In this document: positions 1-8,912 of the stretch, piece after piece
How positions within the stretch are numbered: the first letter of the stretch is position 1
How the letters are laid out: each line of letters opens with the position of its first letter
Source of the DNA: Pseudomonas frederiksbergensis
GTDB lineage: Bacteria > Pseudomonadota > Gammaproteobacteria > Pseudomonadales > Pseudomonadaceae
Length of the DNA: 64,000 nucleotides
Assembly: GCF_003732665.1 (NCBI RefSeq)
Contig: NZ_MOBP01000013.1
Span: 62,001 to 126,000, forward strand
Reading direction: 5' to 3'
The notes under the pieces: model-generated
The model's input: the letters and a program-made list of their open reading frames with translations, nothing else
What the model was told of the DNA's origin: nothing
Databases searched by the model: none
Program-made: the position numbers and the translations under genes

Positions 1-1712
1 TGCCTCGGGAAGTCAGCCGGCCACTCAAGACCTTCGCCAAGCAACTGGATGGGCGCGTAAGCCAGGCCCGCGAGATTCCATTGCTGCTCAGTGAACTGAG
101 CGGCCTTCAAGGCAAAGCACTGAACCAGTTGGAACACCCTGCAGAACCGGGACGCCCTGGCTTGTTGCAGCGGTTGTTCGGCAGCCGGGAAGCGGAAGAG
201 GCTGCGCCACCGGTCGCCGCCCCCGACGTACCGCCGCCGGTCCAACAAACCGCTGCCGCCCCCGAAGCACCGCAAATAAAGGCCGAAGCCGCGCCAGTCA
301 GCATTGCGCCGCAAACGGTGACAGCCCCGGTTGCGCCGGACTCAATCGTCGTTCCAGAGCCACCAGCGCCACCGCAGACAACACCGGCACCGGAAGTCGT
401 GGCATTTGTCCCACCGGTTCTTGAGCCGCACACAGTACATTCTCAAGCTCAAACCGAGCAGCCGGCCCCTGAACAAGTCCAAGCCATCGCGCCAGTTCAA
501 CCCGCCATAAACCCGGACGAGCTGACCCCGGCGATCCACCCGCAAATACCGGTATTGCTCGACACCCTGCCCTTGCCTTCCGTCATGGCCGAGGCGCTGG
601 CCGCCATCGACCCGGAACAACCTGAGCAAGATATCCTCTACGCCCTGCCGGACTCACCTGAGCCGTCCTACAGCTTCGTGGCCACGCACATCGAACAGAC
701 GCTGCTGGGGCTGCTCGACGACCTGACCCTGCCGGAACGCCATCGCCCGCAAGCCGAGGCGATGCGTGAACGTCTTCAGAATGGCTTGAACTGGTACGAA
801 CTGCTGCCGATCCTCGACGATCTGGCGACATTGATGCTGGCGATCACCGACAGCGGCCAACATGAATTCGAAGCGTATTTGCAGCAGCTCAATGAGCGCC
901 TCGAGTCTTTTCAAAGCAATCTGCAAGCCGCCAGCGCTGGCCATGCGGACAACCGCTCGGCCGCACGGGAGATGGACACGCAGATTCGTGAGCAGGTAGA
1001 CGGCCTGCAAACCAGCATGCAAGACGCCGCCAACCTGGAAGACCTCAAGCACGTCCTGGAAAACCATCTCGAAGGCCTGCTCGGCACGATGGACCAGCAC
1101 CAGAAGCAGCGCGACGAGCGCGAGCAAGAAGTCGCCGCACGCTTGCAAAGCCTGGCTGAACGGGTTGCGCACATGGAGCAGGAAGCCCTGGGCTACCGCG
1201 AACACCTGGAAGAACAGCGGCAGAAAGCCCTGATCGACCCGTTGACCGGCCTGCCCAACCGTGCGGCGTGGAGCGAACGGCTCGAACACGAAATCGGCCA
1301 ATGGAAGCAGCACGGCAACACCTTGATGCTGGCTATGCTCGATCTCGACCATTTCAAACGCATCAATGATAACTACGGCCACCTGGCGGGGGACAAAGTG
1401 CTGAAAATCATCGCCAGCGTGCTGCGCAAACGCCTGCGTGGTTCGGACTTCATTGCCCGTTTCGGCGGTGAAGAGTTCGTGTTGTTGATGCCGGCGACGG
1501 TGCCGGCCGCGGCGGCAAAACTGCTGGAAACCCTGCGTGCGTCGATTGAAGCCTGCCCGTTTCACTTCAAGGGCGAGCGAGTGACGGTGACTATTTCCAT
1601 GGGATTGGCGGCGTTCAAGTCGGGCGAACACAGCGATATGGTGCTTAAAAGAGCCGATCAGGCGTTATACCGGGCGAAAAACGCCGGACGCAACCGAGTG
1701 GAAATCGACTAA
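1..1712 (+). CDS. dgcH: diguanylate cyclase (GGDEF), 5' end outside window
   Basis: The reading frame is open from the first bases of the window, so the N-terminus is missing; a TTG at 81 is internal, not a convincing start. The visible part has a long Pro/Ala/Gln-rich linker, a helical and coiled-coil segment, then a C-terminal GGDEF domain. The active-site motif is GGEEF, preceded by five residues and an RxxD (R-G-S-D), which is the usual inhibitory I-site. The expected role is synthesis of cyclic di-GMP from two GTP with product inhibition. Placement next to ampDh2 and kinB-algB matches my memory of P. aeruginosa PA5487 (dgcH). Symbol given by that synteny; activity is inferred from intact motifs. 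Confidence 0.85.
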   Translation, partial: PREVSRPLKTFAKQLDGRVSQAREIPLLLSELSGLQGKALNQLEHPAEPGRPGLLQRLFGSREAEEAAPPVAAPDVPPPVQQTAAAPEAPQIKAEAAPVSIAPQTVTAPVAPDSIVVPEPPAPPQTTPAPEVVAFVPPVLEPHTVHSQAQTEQPAPEQVQAIAPVQPAINPDELTPAIHPQIPVLLDTLPLPSVMAEALAAIDPEQPEQDILYALPDSPEPSYSFVATHIEQTLLGLLDDLTLPERHRPQAEAMRERLQNGLNWYELLPILDDLATLMLAITDSGQHEFEAYLQQLNERLESFQSNLQAASAGHADNRSAAREMDTQIREQVDGLQTSMQDAANLEDLKHVLENHLEGLLGTMDQHQKQRDEREQEVAARLQSLAERVAHMEQEALGYREHLEEQRQKALIDPLTGLPNRAAWSERLEHEIGQWKQHGNTLMLAMLDLDHFKRINDNYGHLAGDKVLKIIASVLRKRLRGSDFIARFGGEEFVLLMPATVPAAAAKLLETLRASIEACPFHFKGERVTVTISMGLAAFKSGEHSDMVLKRADQALYRAKNAGRNRVEID

Positions 1713-1815
1713 CGGCCAATTGTTCCATTTTGTTTAAAGCGGCGCTTTTGCCTTCTTCGCCCAAGGCATTACGTTACACTGTTGCATTATCGTCTTCCGT
1801 GTAACGTCTTCTGCC

Positions 1816-2598
1816 ATGAAATTTCTTACCCTCATTGCCTCGCTTCTGCTGCTGGCCGGTTGTGCCAGCGGTCCGCGCTTCGACACCAGCCACCCTTCCA
1901 CCAACTTCGACAGCCGCGTGCAATTCGTGGTGCTGCATTACACCAATGCCTCCCTGGAACGTTCGCTGCAGTTACTGACCCACGGCGAAGTCAGCGCTCA
2001 TTACCTGATCGGCGACGACAAAAACGCGACCATCTACAAACTGGTGGATGAAAACCTTCGCGCCTGGCACGCCGGGGAAAGCGAATGGCAGGGTCGCACA
2101 TGGCTGAACTCAAGCTCCATCGGCATCGAGATCGTCAACCCGGGCTTCAGCGAGACCCCTACCGGCGGGCGCCTGTGGTATCCGTACAGCGAAGCCCAGG
2201 TGCAGGCCCTGATCGTCCTGCTCAAGGACATCAGCAAGCGCAATGGCATCAGCCCACGACACATCATCGGCCATAGCGACATCGCCCCGCTGCGCAAGCT
2301 CGATCCAGGCCCGCTGTTCCCGTGGAAACGCCTGGCCGCCGAAGGCTTGGGTATTTGGCCCAACGAACAGGCAGTTGCGCGTCGGCAAGTACAATTCGAG
2401 GTCGAGTTGCCGAGCATCGGTTGGTTCCAGGAAGAGCTGGCGCGCCTGGGCTATGCGACGCCGCAAACCGGGGAACTCGACGTGGCAACGCGGCATGTGC
2501 TGGCAGCCTTCCAGATGCATTACCGCCCTTCCCGCTTCGACGGCGTGCCGGATGCGCAAACCGCGGCCATGCTGCTGTTACTTAATCAGACAAAATAA
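1816..2598 (+). CDS. ampDh2: N-acetylmuramoyl-L-alanine amidase, AmpD homologue, lipoprotein
   Basis: A 260-residue protein with a lipoprotein signal: hydrophobic stretch followed by LLAGC, putting the lipidated Cys at residue 16. An Amidase_2 domain follows, with zinc-ligand histidines in VVLHY and in GHSDIAP (with the later D-P-G-P). A C-terminal peptidoglycan-binding-like repeat (about residues 195-255) completes it. It should cleave the amide between MurNAc and the stem peptide, including anhydro-muropeptides, from an envelope-anchored position. Unlike cytosolic AmpD it is exported. It lies 104 bp after the cyclase and 77 bp before the EAL gene, all on the same strand. Matches P. aeruginosa AmpDh2 in architecture and neighbours. 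Confidence 0.9.
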   Translation: MKFLTLIASLLLLAGCASGPRFDTSHPSTNFDSRVQFVVLHYTNASLERSLQLLTHGEVSAHYLIGDDKNATIYKLVDENLRAWHAGESEWQGRTWLNSSSIGIEIVNPGFSETPTGGRLWYPYSEAQVQALIVLLKDISKRNGISPRHIIGHSDIAPLRKLDPGPLFPWKRLAAEGLGIWPNEQAVARRQVQFEVELPSIGWFQEELARLGYATPQTGELDVATRHVLAAFQMHYRPSRFDGVPDAQTAAMLLLLNQTK

Positions 2599-2674
2599 TG
2601 ACGCCCGCCCGACGGTCAGCGCGTTTTCTCAATCAGCAGCTATAACTCATTGGTAATCCTTCGGATGTTCCCAA

Positions 2675-4288
2675 ATGGCTGCTACTCGAGAGAGGTTGCG
2701 AAGTTGGTTCTATCGCCCCTGGTTTTTGGCGATGATGGCTGCTGTCTTCAGCGCAACGCTGCTGATGGCCGGCAGTCTGTTCATGGCGATGCATCAAGTC
2801 GAGCAGAATGAAAGCCTGGAAATGAATGCCCAAGGCGAGCGCTTTCTCGCACGCCTGGAGCAGATGTTCGGGCAGTTACGCGAAAGCCTCGATGATCTGG
2901 AAGCCCAACCGCTGCGAAGATGCGACGAGGAAATGATCGCGACCTTGCAGCAAATCAGCTTCAGTTATCGCTTCGTGTACGAAGCCGCCTACATGGACGG
3001 CACCCGGATTTGCTCCAACCGCCCCCGCCAGGAAGGGGTGTCGATGATTCGGCCGTCGGACATCAAAGGCCCCATTTACAGTTATTGGCTGAACACCACC
3101 ACCGAACCCGATGAAAACCGCGCCGCGCTGATGCTCAGTCGTGGCAATTTCCGGGTAGCGACTTCTCGCGGGCATTTGACCGACATGGTCGACCTCTCCC
3201 CTGGCAGCAGCCTTCTCGTGGTGCTCGACCACGGCAAGCGGGCGATCCCGGTACTTGGCGTCGAGCAGACCTGGCCGCCCACGGAACCCTGGCCGCCGAA
3301 AAGTCTTGATGCCCTGCAGGTGACTCAGACTCGCCTGATTTACCGCATGCCCACCAATAATCCGGAATATCAGTTGGTACTGATCACTCCGCGCACCGCC
3401 ATGCATGTGCCGGCGGTCTGGTGGTGGCTGCTGCCAGCGAGCCTGGCGCTGGGAGTTATCGTCGGCTTCCTGGTGTTTCTGCTGGTGCGTCAGCGTCAGT
3501 CGCTGGACGCCGAACTGCAAGGCGCCATACGCCGAGGCGAGTTGCAGGTGCTGTATCAACCGATCTTCGACCTCGACAGTCGTAATTGCGTCGGTGCCGA
3601 AGCCCTTTTGCGCTGGCGCAGGCCGGACGGCACGCTGACCAGCCCCGACCTGTTTATCCCCATGGCGGAAAACACTGGCCAGATCCGCCAGATGACCGAC
3701 TTCGTGTTGCAGCGGCTGCTGGAGCAACTGGGGCAACTGCTGCGGGCCAATCCTCAGTTGTACATCTCGGTCAACCTGGCGGCCTGCGATGTGATGGTGC
3801 CGCGTATTGGCCCCGTGATGGCGCGGCTGCTGACCCTGCACCGGGTCGCGGCCAAACAAATTGCCTTCGAGGTGACCGAGCGCGGCTTGATCGACGTGGT
3901 GGTGGCTCGGGAAAACCTGCAAGCGTTGCGCGATGTCGGGCATCAGGTGCTGATCGACGACTTCGGCACCGGCTATTGCAGCCTGGCCTACCTGCAAACC
4001 CTGCCGGTGGATTGCCTGAAGATCGACAAGGCGTTTATCGACGCCCTGGGCCATGACGCCGCCAGCAGCGGCGTAGCCCCGCACATCATCCACATGGCCC
4101 AGGCCCTGCAACTCAAGGTGATTGCCGAAGGCATCGAACATGAAGCCCAAGCGGCGTTCCTCAGTAGCGAGGGTGTGAAGTTCGGTCAGGGCTGGTTGTT
4201 CGCCCATGCGCTGAGCGCGGTGCAATTCATTGAACTGATCACCCGAGGTCGCCGATTGAAGGGCCGACGCCTGGATGATGAAGCGTAA
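2675..4288 (+). CDS. CSS-motif EAL phosphodiesterase (cyclic di-GMP)
   Basis: 537 residues. TM1 lies near residues 16-38 and TM2 near 248-271, enclosing a periplasmic CSS-type sensor domain with Cys83 and Cys113. In the CSS family (e.g. E. coli PdeC) a periplasmic disulfide controls activity and processing. The cytoplasmic EAL domain keeps E309-A-L-L-R-W, the Asn of SVNLAA, the Glu of FEVTE, the DDFGTGY loop, Lys of LKIDK, the AEGIE motif and GQGWLF, so it should hydrolyse c-di-GMP. It ends 7 bp from the convergent kinB. No clear Shine-Dalgarno precedes the ATG, so the start is less certain than the domain call. Confidence 0.88.
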   Translation: MAATRERLRSWFYRPWFLAMMAAVFSATLLMAGSLFMAMHQVEQNESLEMNAQGERFLARLEQMFGQLRESLDDLEAQPLRRCDEEMIATLQQISFSYRFVYEAAYMDGTRICSNRPRQEGVSMIRPSDIKGPIYSYWLNTTTEPDENRAALMLSRGNFRVATSRGHLTDMVDLSPGSSLLVVLDHGKRAIPVLGVEQTWPPTEPWPPKSLDALQVTQTRLIYRMPTNNPEYQLVLITPRTAMHVPAVWWWLLPASLALGVIVGFLVFLLVRQRQSLDAELQGAIRRGELQVLYQPIFDLDSRNCVGAEALLRWRRPDGTLTSPDLFIPMAENTGQIRQMTDFVLQRLLEQLGQLLRANPQLYISVNLAACDVMVPRIGPVMARLLTLHRVAAKQIAFEVTERGLIDVVVARENLQALRDVGHQVLIDDFGTGYCSLAYLQTLPVDCLKIDKAFIDALGHDAASSGVAPHIIHMAQALQLKVIAEGIEHEAQAAFLSSEGVKFGQGWLFAHALSAVQFIELITRGRRLKGRRLDDEA

Positions 4289-4295
4289 TAACGGT

Positions 4296-6080
4296 TTACA
4301 CCGCCAGCGCCATATAGAACTGAGTCCCCTGCCCCGGCCGCGAATAAACCCCCATCCGCCCGCCGTGCAGTTGCACGATTTCCTTGCACAACGCCAACCC
4401 GAGCCCGGCGCCACCCTTCTTGCGACCGACCTGCACGAACGGCTCGAAAATCCGCCCTTGCTGGCCGTAGGCAATGCCTTCGCCATTGTCTTCGACGCTG
4501 ATGATCACCCGCTCGCCATGGCGCCGGGCCTGCAAGCGGATTTGCCCCTTCTCGGCGGTATGGCGCAAGGCGTTGTCGATCAGGTTGTCGAGCACGCGAT
4601 CCAGTTGCGCCTGGTCAGCCTGCAAGCGCGGCAGCGGCCCCTGCACTTCCACCAACAGCTCGATGCCACGCTCGGCGGCCGCCGCCGCGAAGCGCCCCTG
4701 TGCCTGCTCCAGCAAATCTTCTATGGAGCACGGCCCCAGGGTGAGTTTCTGCAAGCCATTTTGGTAGCGGGAGAAATTCAGCAGGTCGTTGATCAGTTGC
4801 ATCAAGCGCTGCATTTCTTCGTTCACGGTATCGAGCAAGTCCGCTTCGCGGGAATCCGGTGGAAATTTCGCCCGCTCGCGAAACAGGCCGAACGCCATGT
4901 GCATCCCGGTGACCGGCGTGCGCAGTTCATGGGAGGCACGCAGTACGAACTCGCTGCGCACCCGTTCGAATGCGCGCTGTTCGGTGACATCATGCAACAC
5001 CATCACCGCGCCAAGGATATGCCCTTGGGTATGGCTCACCGGGGTCAGGCTGTAGGTCAGCAGCCGCGACTCGCCATCGACTTCAATTGCCAGGTCTTCC
5101 GGCGCCCGCTCCAGGGTGCCACCGCGCAAGACCAATTGCAGTTGTTCATCCAGTTCGGGGCGTTCGAGCGCGGAGCCCAATCCTTGGCCGAGACGGTCGG
5201 TGTCCCAACCCAATTGTCGTTGCGCCACCGGGTTAAGGTGTTCCAGGTAGCCTTCGCGGTCGATCATCAGCAAGCCGTCGTCGATGCTGTCGAGCACCGC
5301 CTGCAAGCGCTGCTGGCCGGCGAGCAACTCGTCGACATTGGTTGCCTGATGCTCACGCAGGGCCTCGGCCATGATCCCGAAGCGCTTGGTCAACTGGTTC
5401 ATTTCCACCGCCGAGGAGATCGGCAGGGTCACTTCGAAGTTGCCTTGGCCAATGTTGTCGGCCGCTTGGGCCAGCGCCTCGATCGGTGCGCCGAAACGCC
5501 GGGCAATTGCATGGGCCGTGACGAAACCGATGATCAACACCGCCAACCCCACCAGCCCCAGCAGACCGGCGATCAGCAACGCCCGATCCCGGGCCTTGCG
5601 CTGGGTCTCGTTGATGTTGTCCAGCGCACGCTTGTGTTCGGCGATCAAGCCGTTGCGCAACGCGTTGAATTTCTCCGTCAGTACTTCATTGCCACTCAAC
5701 ACATGGGTCGGATCGCGGGCCTCGCTCAAAGCCTGAAGAAAACTCAGGTAATCCGCTTTGGCTTCACTGAAACCGTACTGAGAGCCATCCACTTCATGGG
5801 CAATGCCTTCATCGAGCAATTGGAAGTAATGCTGCTTGGAGGCCTCGAATGCCGCTGGATCAGGTTTCTCGCTGAGCATGATGATCAGCTGATCGCCCAG
5901 GGTCTGGCGCAGTTTCAGGCCTAAATCCAGGGTGACGAAGTTATTGCGGACCAGCGCCTCCTGATTGCCGGCCATCTGCATCACGCTGACCAGCCCGAGC
6001 AATAGCCCGAGCAACGCGACGGTGATGAGTGCGGAGATACTGAGAAACAGCCGGGTCCGCAACTTCATCGCCAGTTTCAT
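4296..6080 (-). CDS. kinB: sensor histidine kinase KinB
   Basis: 594 residues from the ATG at 6080. The frame stays open further upstream into algB, but only this start gives the expected MKLAMKLRTR head followed directly by TM1. Layout: TM1, periplasmic sensor, TM2 (near LLIAGLLGLVGLAVLIIG), HAMP, PAS, HisKA with SHELRTP, and HATPase with N box (LIDNALRHT), DNGEGIAYG and GLGLALCKE. KinB phosphorylates and dephosphorylates AlgB; in P. aeruginosa it restrains alginate production and also acts in density and light responses. The gene starts 10 bp after the algB stop, so algB-kinB is one operon. Confidence 0.95.
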   Translation of the reverse strand: MKLAMKLRTRLFLSISALITVALLGLLLGLVSVMQMAGNQEALVRNNFVTLDLGLKLRQTLGDQLIIMLSEKPDPAAFEASKQHYFQLLDEGIAHEVDGSQYGFSEAKADYLSFLQALSEARDPTHVLSGNEVLTEKFNALRNGLIAEHKRALDNINETQRKARDRALLIAGLLGLVGLAVLIIGFVTAHAIARRFGAPIEALAQAADNIGQGNFEVTLPISSAVEMNQLTKRFGIMAEALREHQATNVDELLAGQQRLQAVLDSIDDGLLMIDREGYLEHLNPVAQRQLGWDTDRLGQGLGSALERPELDEQLQLVLRGGTLERAPEDLAIEVDGESRLLTYSLTPVSHTQGHILGAVMVLHDVTEQRAFERVRSEFVLRASHELRTPVTGMHMAFGLFRERAKFPPDSREADLLDTVNEEMQRLMQLINDLLNFSRYQNGLQKLTLGPCSIEDLLEQAQGRFAAAAAERGIELLVEVQGPLPRLQADQAQLDRVLDNLIDNALRHTAEKGQIRLQARRHGERVIISVEDNGEGIAYGQQGRIFEPFVQVGRKKGGAGLGLALCKEIVQLHGGRMGVYSRPGQGTQFYMALAV

Positions 6081-6090
6081 CGGATGATGC

Positions 6091-7437
6091 TCACAGGTTG
6101 TACTGCTTGCGTTTGCGGTACAGGGTCGAAGCATCAATGCCCAGGGTCTTGGCTGCCTGATCGAGGGTGCCGGCGGTGGCCAGCACCGCGCCGATGTGGG
6201 CCTTTTCCAGTTCATCCAGGCTCAACGCGGCGCCAACCCGAGGCGAGTTGTTGGCCGGTTGTTCGGCCATGCCCAAGTGGCTGATCTCCACACGTTCCTG
6301 CGGGCAGATAATGCTCGCCCGCTCCACCACGTTGCGTAGCTCACGAATGTTGCCTGGCCATCGATAGCTGAGCAGCGCTTCCCGGGCCTCATCACTGAAG
6401 CCCCGGGCCGGACGCGCATATTCCTTGACGAAACGCGCCAGGAAACGGTCTGCCAACGTCAGGATGTCTTCGCTACGTTCGCGCAACGGTGGCAAGTGCA
6501 GGGTGATGACGTTTAGGCGATAGAGCAGGTCTTCGCGGAAACGACCGTCGCGGACCATGTCTTCAAGATTGAGGTTGGTGGCCGCGAGAATCCGCACATC
6601 GGCGCGTCGGGTGACCGGATCGCCAACACGCTCATATTCCTTGTCCTGGATAAAGCGCAGCAACTTGGGTTGCAACGTCAACGGAAAATCGCCGATCTCG
6701 TCGAGAAACAGCGTACCGCCATCGGCCTGATTGACTCGACCCAGGGTACTTTCACTGGCGCCGGTAAACGCACCACGGCTGTGACCGAACAGTTCGCTTT
6801 CCATGAGTTCGGCGGTCAAGGACGGGCAGTTGATGGTGACGCAGGATTTTTTCTCGCGCTTGCTCCAGCCGTGAATCGCCCGGGCCAGTTCACCTTTACC
6901 GGTCCCGGACTCGCCGAGGATCAGGATATTCGCATCGGTGCCAGCCACTTGCCGGGCGGTTTCCAGTACAACTTTCATCGCCGGGCTGTGGGAGTCCAGG
7001 CCATCCTTGGTTTTACGTACTTCACCTTCCAGGGCCTCCAGGCGCGCCGAGAGCTGGCGCACTTCCAGTTGCTTGGCGGTGGCCAGGCGCAATTGATCGG
7101 GGCTGCACGGCTTGACCAAATAATCGGCGGCGCCGGCCTGGATCGCATCGACAGCGGTATCCACGGCGGAATGGGCGGTGACGATCACCACGCGCATCCA
7201 TGGTGCCTGGATGCGCATCTGCGCCAGCACATCTAGGCCATTGTCCTCGCCCAGGCGCAAATCCAGGAAGCACAGGTCGAACACCTGACGCTGCAACAGC
7301 GCATCGGCCTGGGCGGCACTGTTGGCGGTGGCAACGGTATAGCCTTCGTCTTCGAGGCAATAACGGAAGGTACGAAGGATGGCGGACTCATCGTCTACCA
7401 GCAGAATGCGGCCTTGATGCTCAGTGGCTGATTCCAT
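6091..7437 (-). CDS. algB: NtrC-family response regulator AlgB
   Basis: 448 residues. The receiver domain carries the acidic pocket VDDE and phospho-acceptor Asp59 (FLDLRL). The AAA+ domain has Walker A GESGTGKG, the sigma-54-contacting GAFTGA loop and Walker B LFLDEIGD. A Fis-type HTH (KTLGIDASTLYRKRK) closes the C-terminus. Together with KinB it controls alginate and other surface traits. A point known from P. aeruginosa: AlgB belongs to the NtrC family but its action at algD is not simply sigma-54 dependent. Here a sigma-54-like promoter lies in the divergent gap (7785-7800). Confidence 0.95.
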   Translation of the reverse strand: MESATEHQGRILLVDDESAILRTFRYCLEDEGYTVATANSAAQADALLQRQVFDLCFLDLRLGEDNGLDVLAQMRIQAPWMRVVIVTAHSAVDTAVDAIQAGAADYLVKPCSPDQLRLATAKQLEVRQLSARLEALEGEVRKTKDGLDSHSPAMKVVLETARQVAGTDANILILGESGTGKGELARAIHGWSKREKKSCVTINCPSLTAELMESELFGHSRGAFTGASESTLGRVNQADGGTLFLDEIGDFPLTLQPKLLRFIQDKEYERVGDPVTRRADVRILAATNLNLEDMVRDGRFREDLLYRLNVITLHLPPLRERSEDILTLADRFLARFVKEYARPARGFSDEAREALLSYRWPGNIRELRNVVERASIICPQERVEISHLGMAEQPANNSPRVGAALSLDELEKAHIGAVLATAGTLDQAAKTLGIDASTLYRKRKQYNL

Positions 7438-7876
7438 TTTCCTACGCTCCTTTCTGAATGATTTTGGTTAGGCCCGAGAAAATCGGGCAAGTTGCATGGT
7501 TGATTCTGATCCATTCCAGCCCCGGCAGTGTAGCTATCTGCTGCCTTACTCATTAATAGCCTGATTTCGTTGGTTTTTTATAGAAAAACAAACTTTTCGG
7601 CGATTGCCTACGTGAACGTCCGACATCCGAGCCCTCCTCGCAATTCAAAAAATTTGAAAGTTCCTTCGGATCTTTCGTGCATTACGCACGACCCTCACGA
7701 CCGCATCGTGCAGGATGCGTGCGAAACGATTTTCATCATATTTATAACTTGTTGATTTTATTGATATTTTTTCAAACAAAAAGCTGGCATGCAGGCTGCA
7801 ATAGTCTTGTTAACGCAAGGCATTCACGGAATGAACGCCTTCAACAAGATGACCACCCAGGTGGAGGAGCTACAGG
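7438..7876. promoter_or_regulatory. algB / small-protein divergent intergenic region
   Basis: A 439-bp gap between the divergent algB and the small gene at 7877. Its right half (about 7690-7790) is conspicuously AT-rich compared with the surroundings. It contains the sigma-54-like site listed separately. It should also hold the algB promoter, for which I see no strong sigma-70 or AlgU match. Confidence 0.55.
7785..7800 (+). promoter_or_regulatory. predicted sigma-54 (-24/-12) promoter
   Basis: TGGCATGCAGGCTGCA fits the consensus TGGCAYG-N4-TTGCW with one mismatch (C for the first T of the -12 element). The GG and GC dinucleotides start exactly 12 bases apart. The expected start is near 7811, 66 bp before the first gene of the three-gene envelope cluster. 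It follows an AT-rich stretch, as expected for upstream activator or IHF contact. Confidence 0.6.
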
Positions 7877-8164
7877 ATGAATCGCCAACGTGCCGCCCAA
7901 TTGCGAATCTCGCCACTGCATATCCAGCAGGGCCTGTTCGCGATGCTCGCCCTCACGATCACATTGATCGGCGGCCAGCAGTTCGCCCGTTGGGAACTGA
8001 GCCAGCAGCCAGAGGCGCCACGCCTGTCGATTCAACACGCCACCCAGACCCACTTCAGTGCCGTCAGCAGCAACCTGGCTGACAGCGCCCCGATGCGCAT
8101 GATGGACGTCGACCAGGCCCAGCCTGTGGATCAGATGCCCCATCAGGAACGTTGGGTGTTCTAA
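7877..8164 (+). CDS. small single-pass membrane protein, unknown function
   Basis: 95 residues. A basic N-terminus is followed by one hydrophobic segment (LFAMLALTITLIGG, about residues 20-34), then a polar tail with no motif I recognise. The start has a good Shine-Dalgarno (GGAGG, 7862-7866). It is the first gene behind the sigma-54-like site and is followed by the DUF1328 and Ivy genes, so an envelope role is plausible. In P. aeruginosa an unnamed gene (PA5482) sits in the same place beside algB, as I remember it. Confidence 0.75.
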   Translation: MNRQRAAQLRISPLHIQQGLFAMLALTITLIGGQQFARWELSQQPEAPRLSIQHATQTHFSAVSSNLADSAPMRMMDVDQAQPVDQMPHQERWVF

Positions 8165-8245
8165 AGAATGAACTTGGCGCGATGGTTGCGCCGGGAAAAG
8201 CACCACCCGCATCACCTCTAAATTAGAAGCGTAAGGAGAATCACC

Positions 8246-8410
8246 ATGTTGAGTTGGGCAATCACATTCCTGATCATTGCCATCATCGCCGCCGTACTGG
8301 GCTTCGGTGGTATCGCGGGCACCGCCACGGGTATCGCCAAGATTCTCTTCGTCGTGTTCCTGGTGATGTTCATTGCATCGTTCTTCTTCGGCCGTCGCGG
8401 TCGAGGCTGA
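8246..8410 (+). CDS. DUF1328 small inner-membrane protein
   Basis: 54 residues with ATG at 8246 and Shine-Dalgarno AAGGAGA just upstream. Two hydrophobic helices (TFLIIAIIAAVLGFGG and AKILFVVFLVMFIASFFF) surround a Gly/Ala turn, and it ends in a basic RRGRG tail. This is the standard DUF1328 (YtjA-like) pattern and length. Function is unknown; members are often stress-induced. The stop is 2 bp before the Ivy-family start, indicating co-transcription. Confidence 0.88.
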   Translation: MLSWAITFLIIAIIAAVLGFGGIAGTATGIAKILFVVFLVMFIASFFFGRRGRG

Positions 8411-8412
8411 CT

Positions 8413-8877
8413 ATGAGCGTTTTGTTCAAGACACTGGCAGCCGCCCTGCTTCTGGGCGGCAGTGCCATGGCTATGGCGGCCAATGATGGCCAGGCGCGGG
8501 CCAACGAGTTGCTGACATCGGACCCGCAGTACCGCGAAACCTGGTCAAAAGTGGTCAAGAAGGAAGAGCGTTTGCCGGAATGGGTGATGAACCTGAGCGG
8601 CACCTCCGAGCAAATGACGGCTGTGACTGAAGATGGCGATAAGTATTTGGTCGGGCCGGTGTGCGAAACAGAGCAGACGTGCAAGAACCAACGCCTGATC
8701 GTCGCCTTCAGCTTCGACAAGAAGGATGCCTACGCGATGCTGGTTGAAGTGCCTGCGGGTCTGCCCGCCGACAAGTCACCCACGCGCCATGCCGATTACC
8801 GTTTCCTCGGGAAGCCGGATAAGGGCATGCAGGACCTGTTGATGGAACAACTGAAAAAAGATCCGAACTGGTACTGA
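8413..8877 (+). CDS. Ivy-family protein (lysozyme-inhibitor fold), periplasmic
   Basis: 154 residues with a signal peptide ending near AMA-A (residues 20-23). The fold-defining disulfide loop is Cys84-E-T-E-Q-T-Cys90. In inhibitory Ivy proteins the loop is CKPHDC and its His blocks the lysozyme active site; here the loop is one residue longer and has no His. The protein is therefore an Ivy relative that may not inhibit c-type lysozyme. It corresponds by position to the second P. aeruginosa Ivy paralogue (PA5481, from memory). It is last in the cluster that starts at 7877. Confidence 0.85.
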   Translation: MSVLFKTLAAALLLGGSAMAMAANDGQARANELLTSDPQYRETWSKVVKKEERLPEWVMNLSGTSEQMTAVTEDGDKYLVGPVCETEQTCKNQRLIVAFSFDKKDAYAMLVEVPAGLPADKSPTRHADYRFLGKPDKGMQDLLMEQLKKDPNWY

Positions 8878-8888
8878 GTTTGAAACAA

Positions 8889-8912
8889 GAAAGGAGCAGC
8901 CTTGCTTCTTTC
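8889..8912 (+). terminator. hairpin after the Ivy gene
   Basis: Stem GAAAGGAGCA / TGCTTCTTTC with one G-U pair and a 4-base loop, starting 11 bp after the stop at 8877. The T residues lie in the stem and no clear T-tract follows, so intrinsic termination is only possible. Confidence 0.35.

Noticed and set aside
6081..6215. KinB extension upstream of 6080
   Set aside because: Overlaps the algB coding end in another frame and has no signal or domain.
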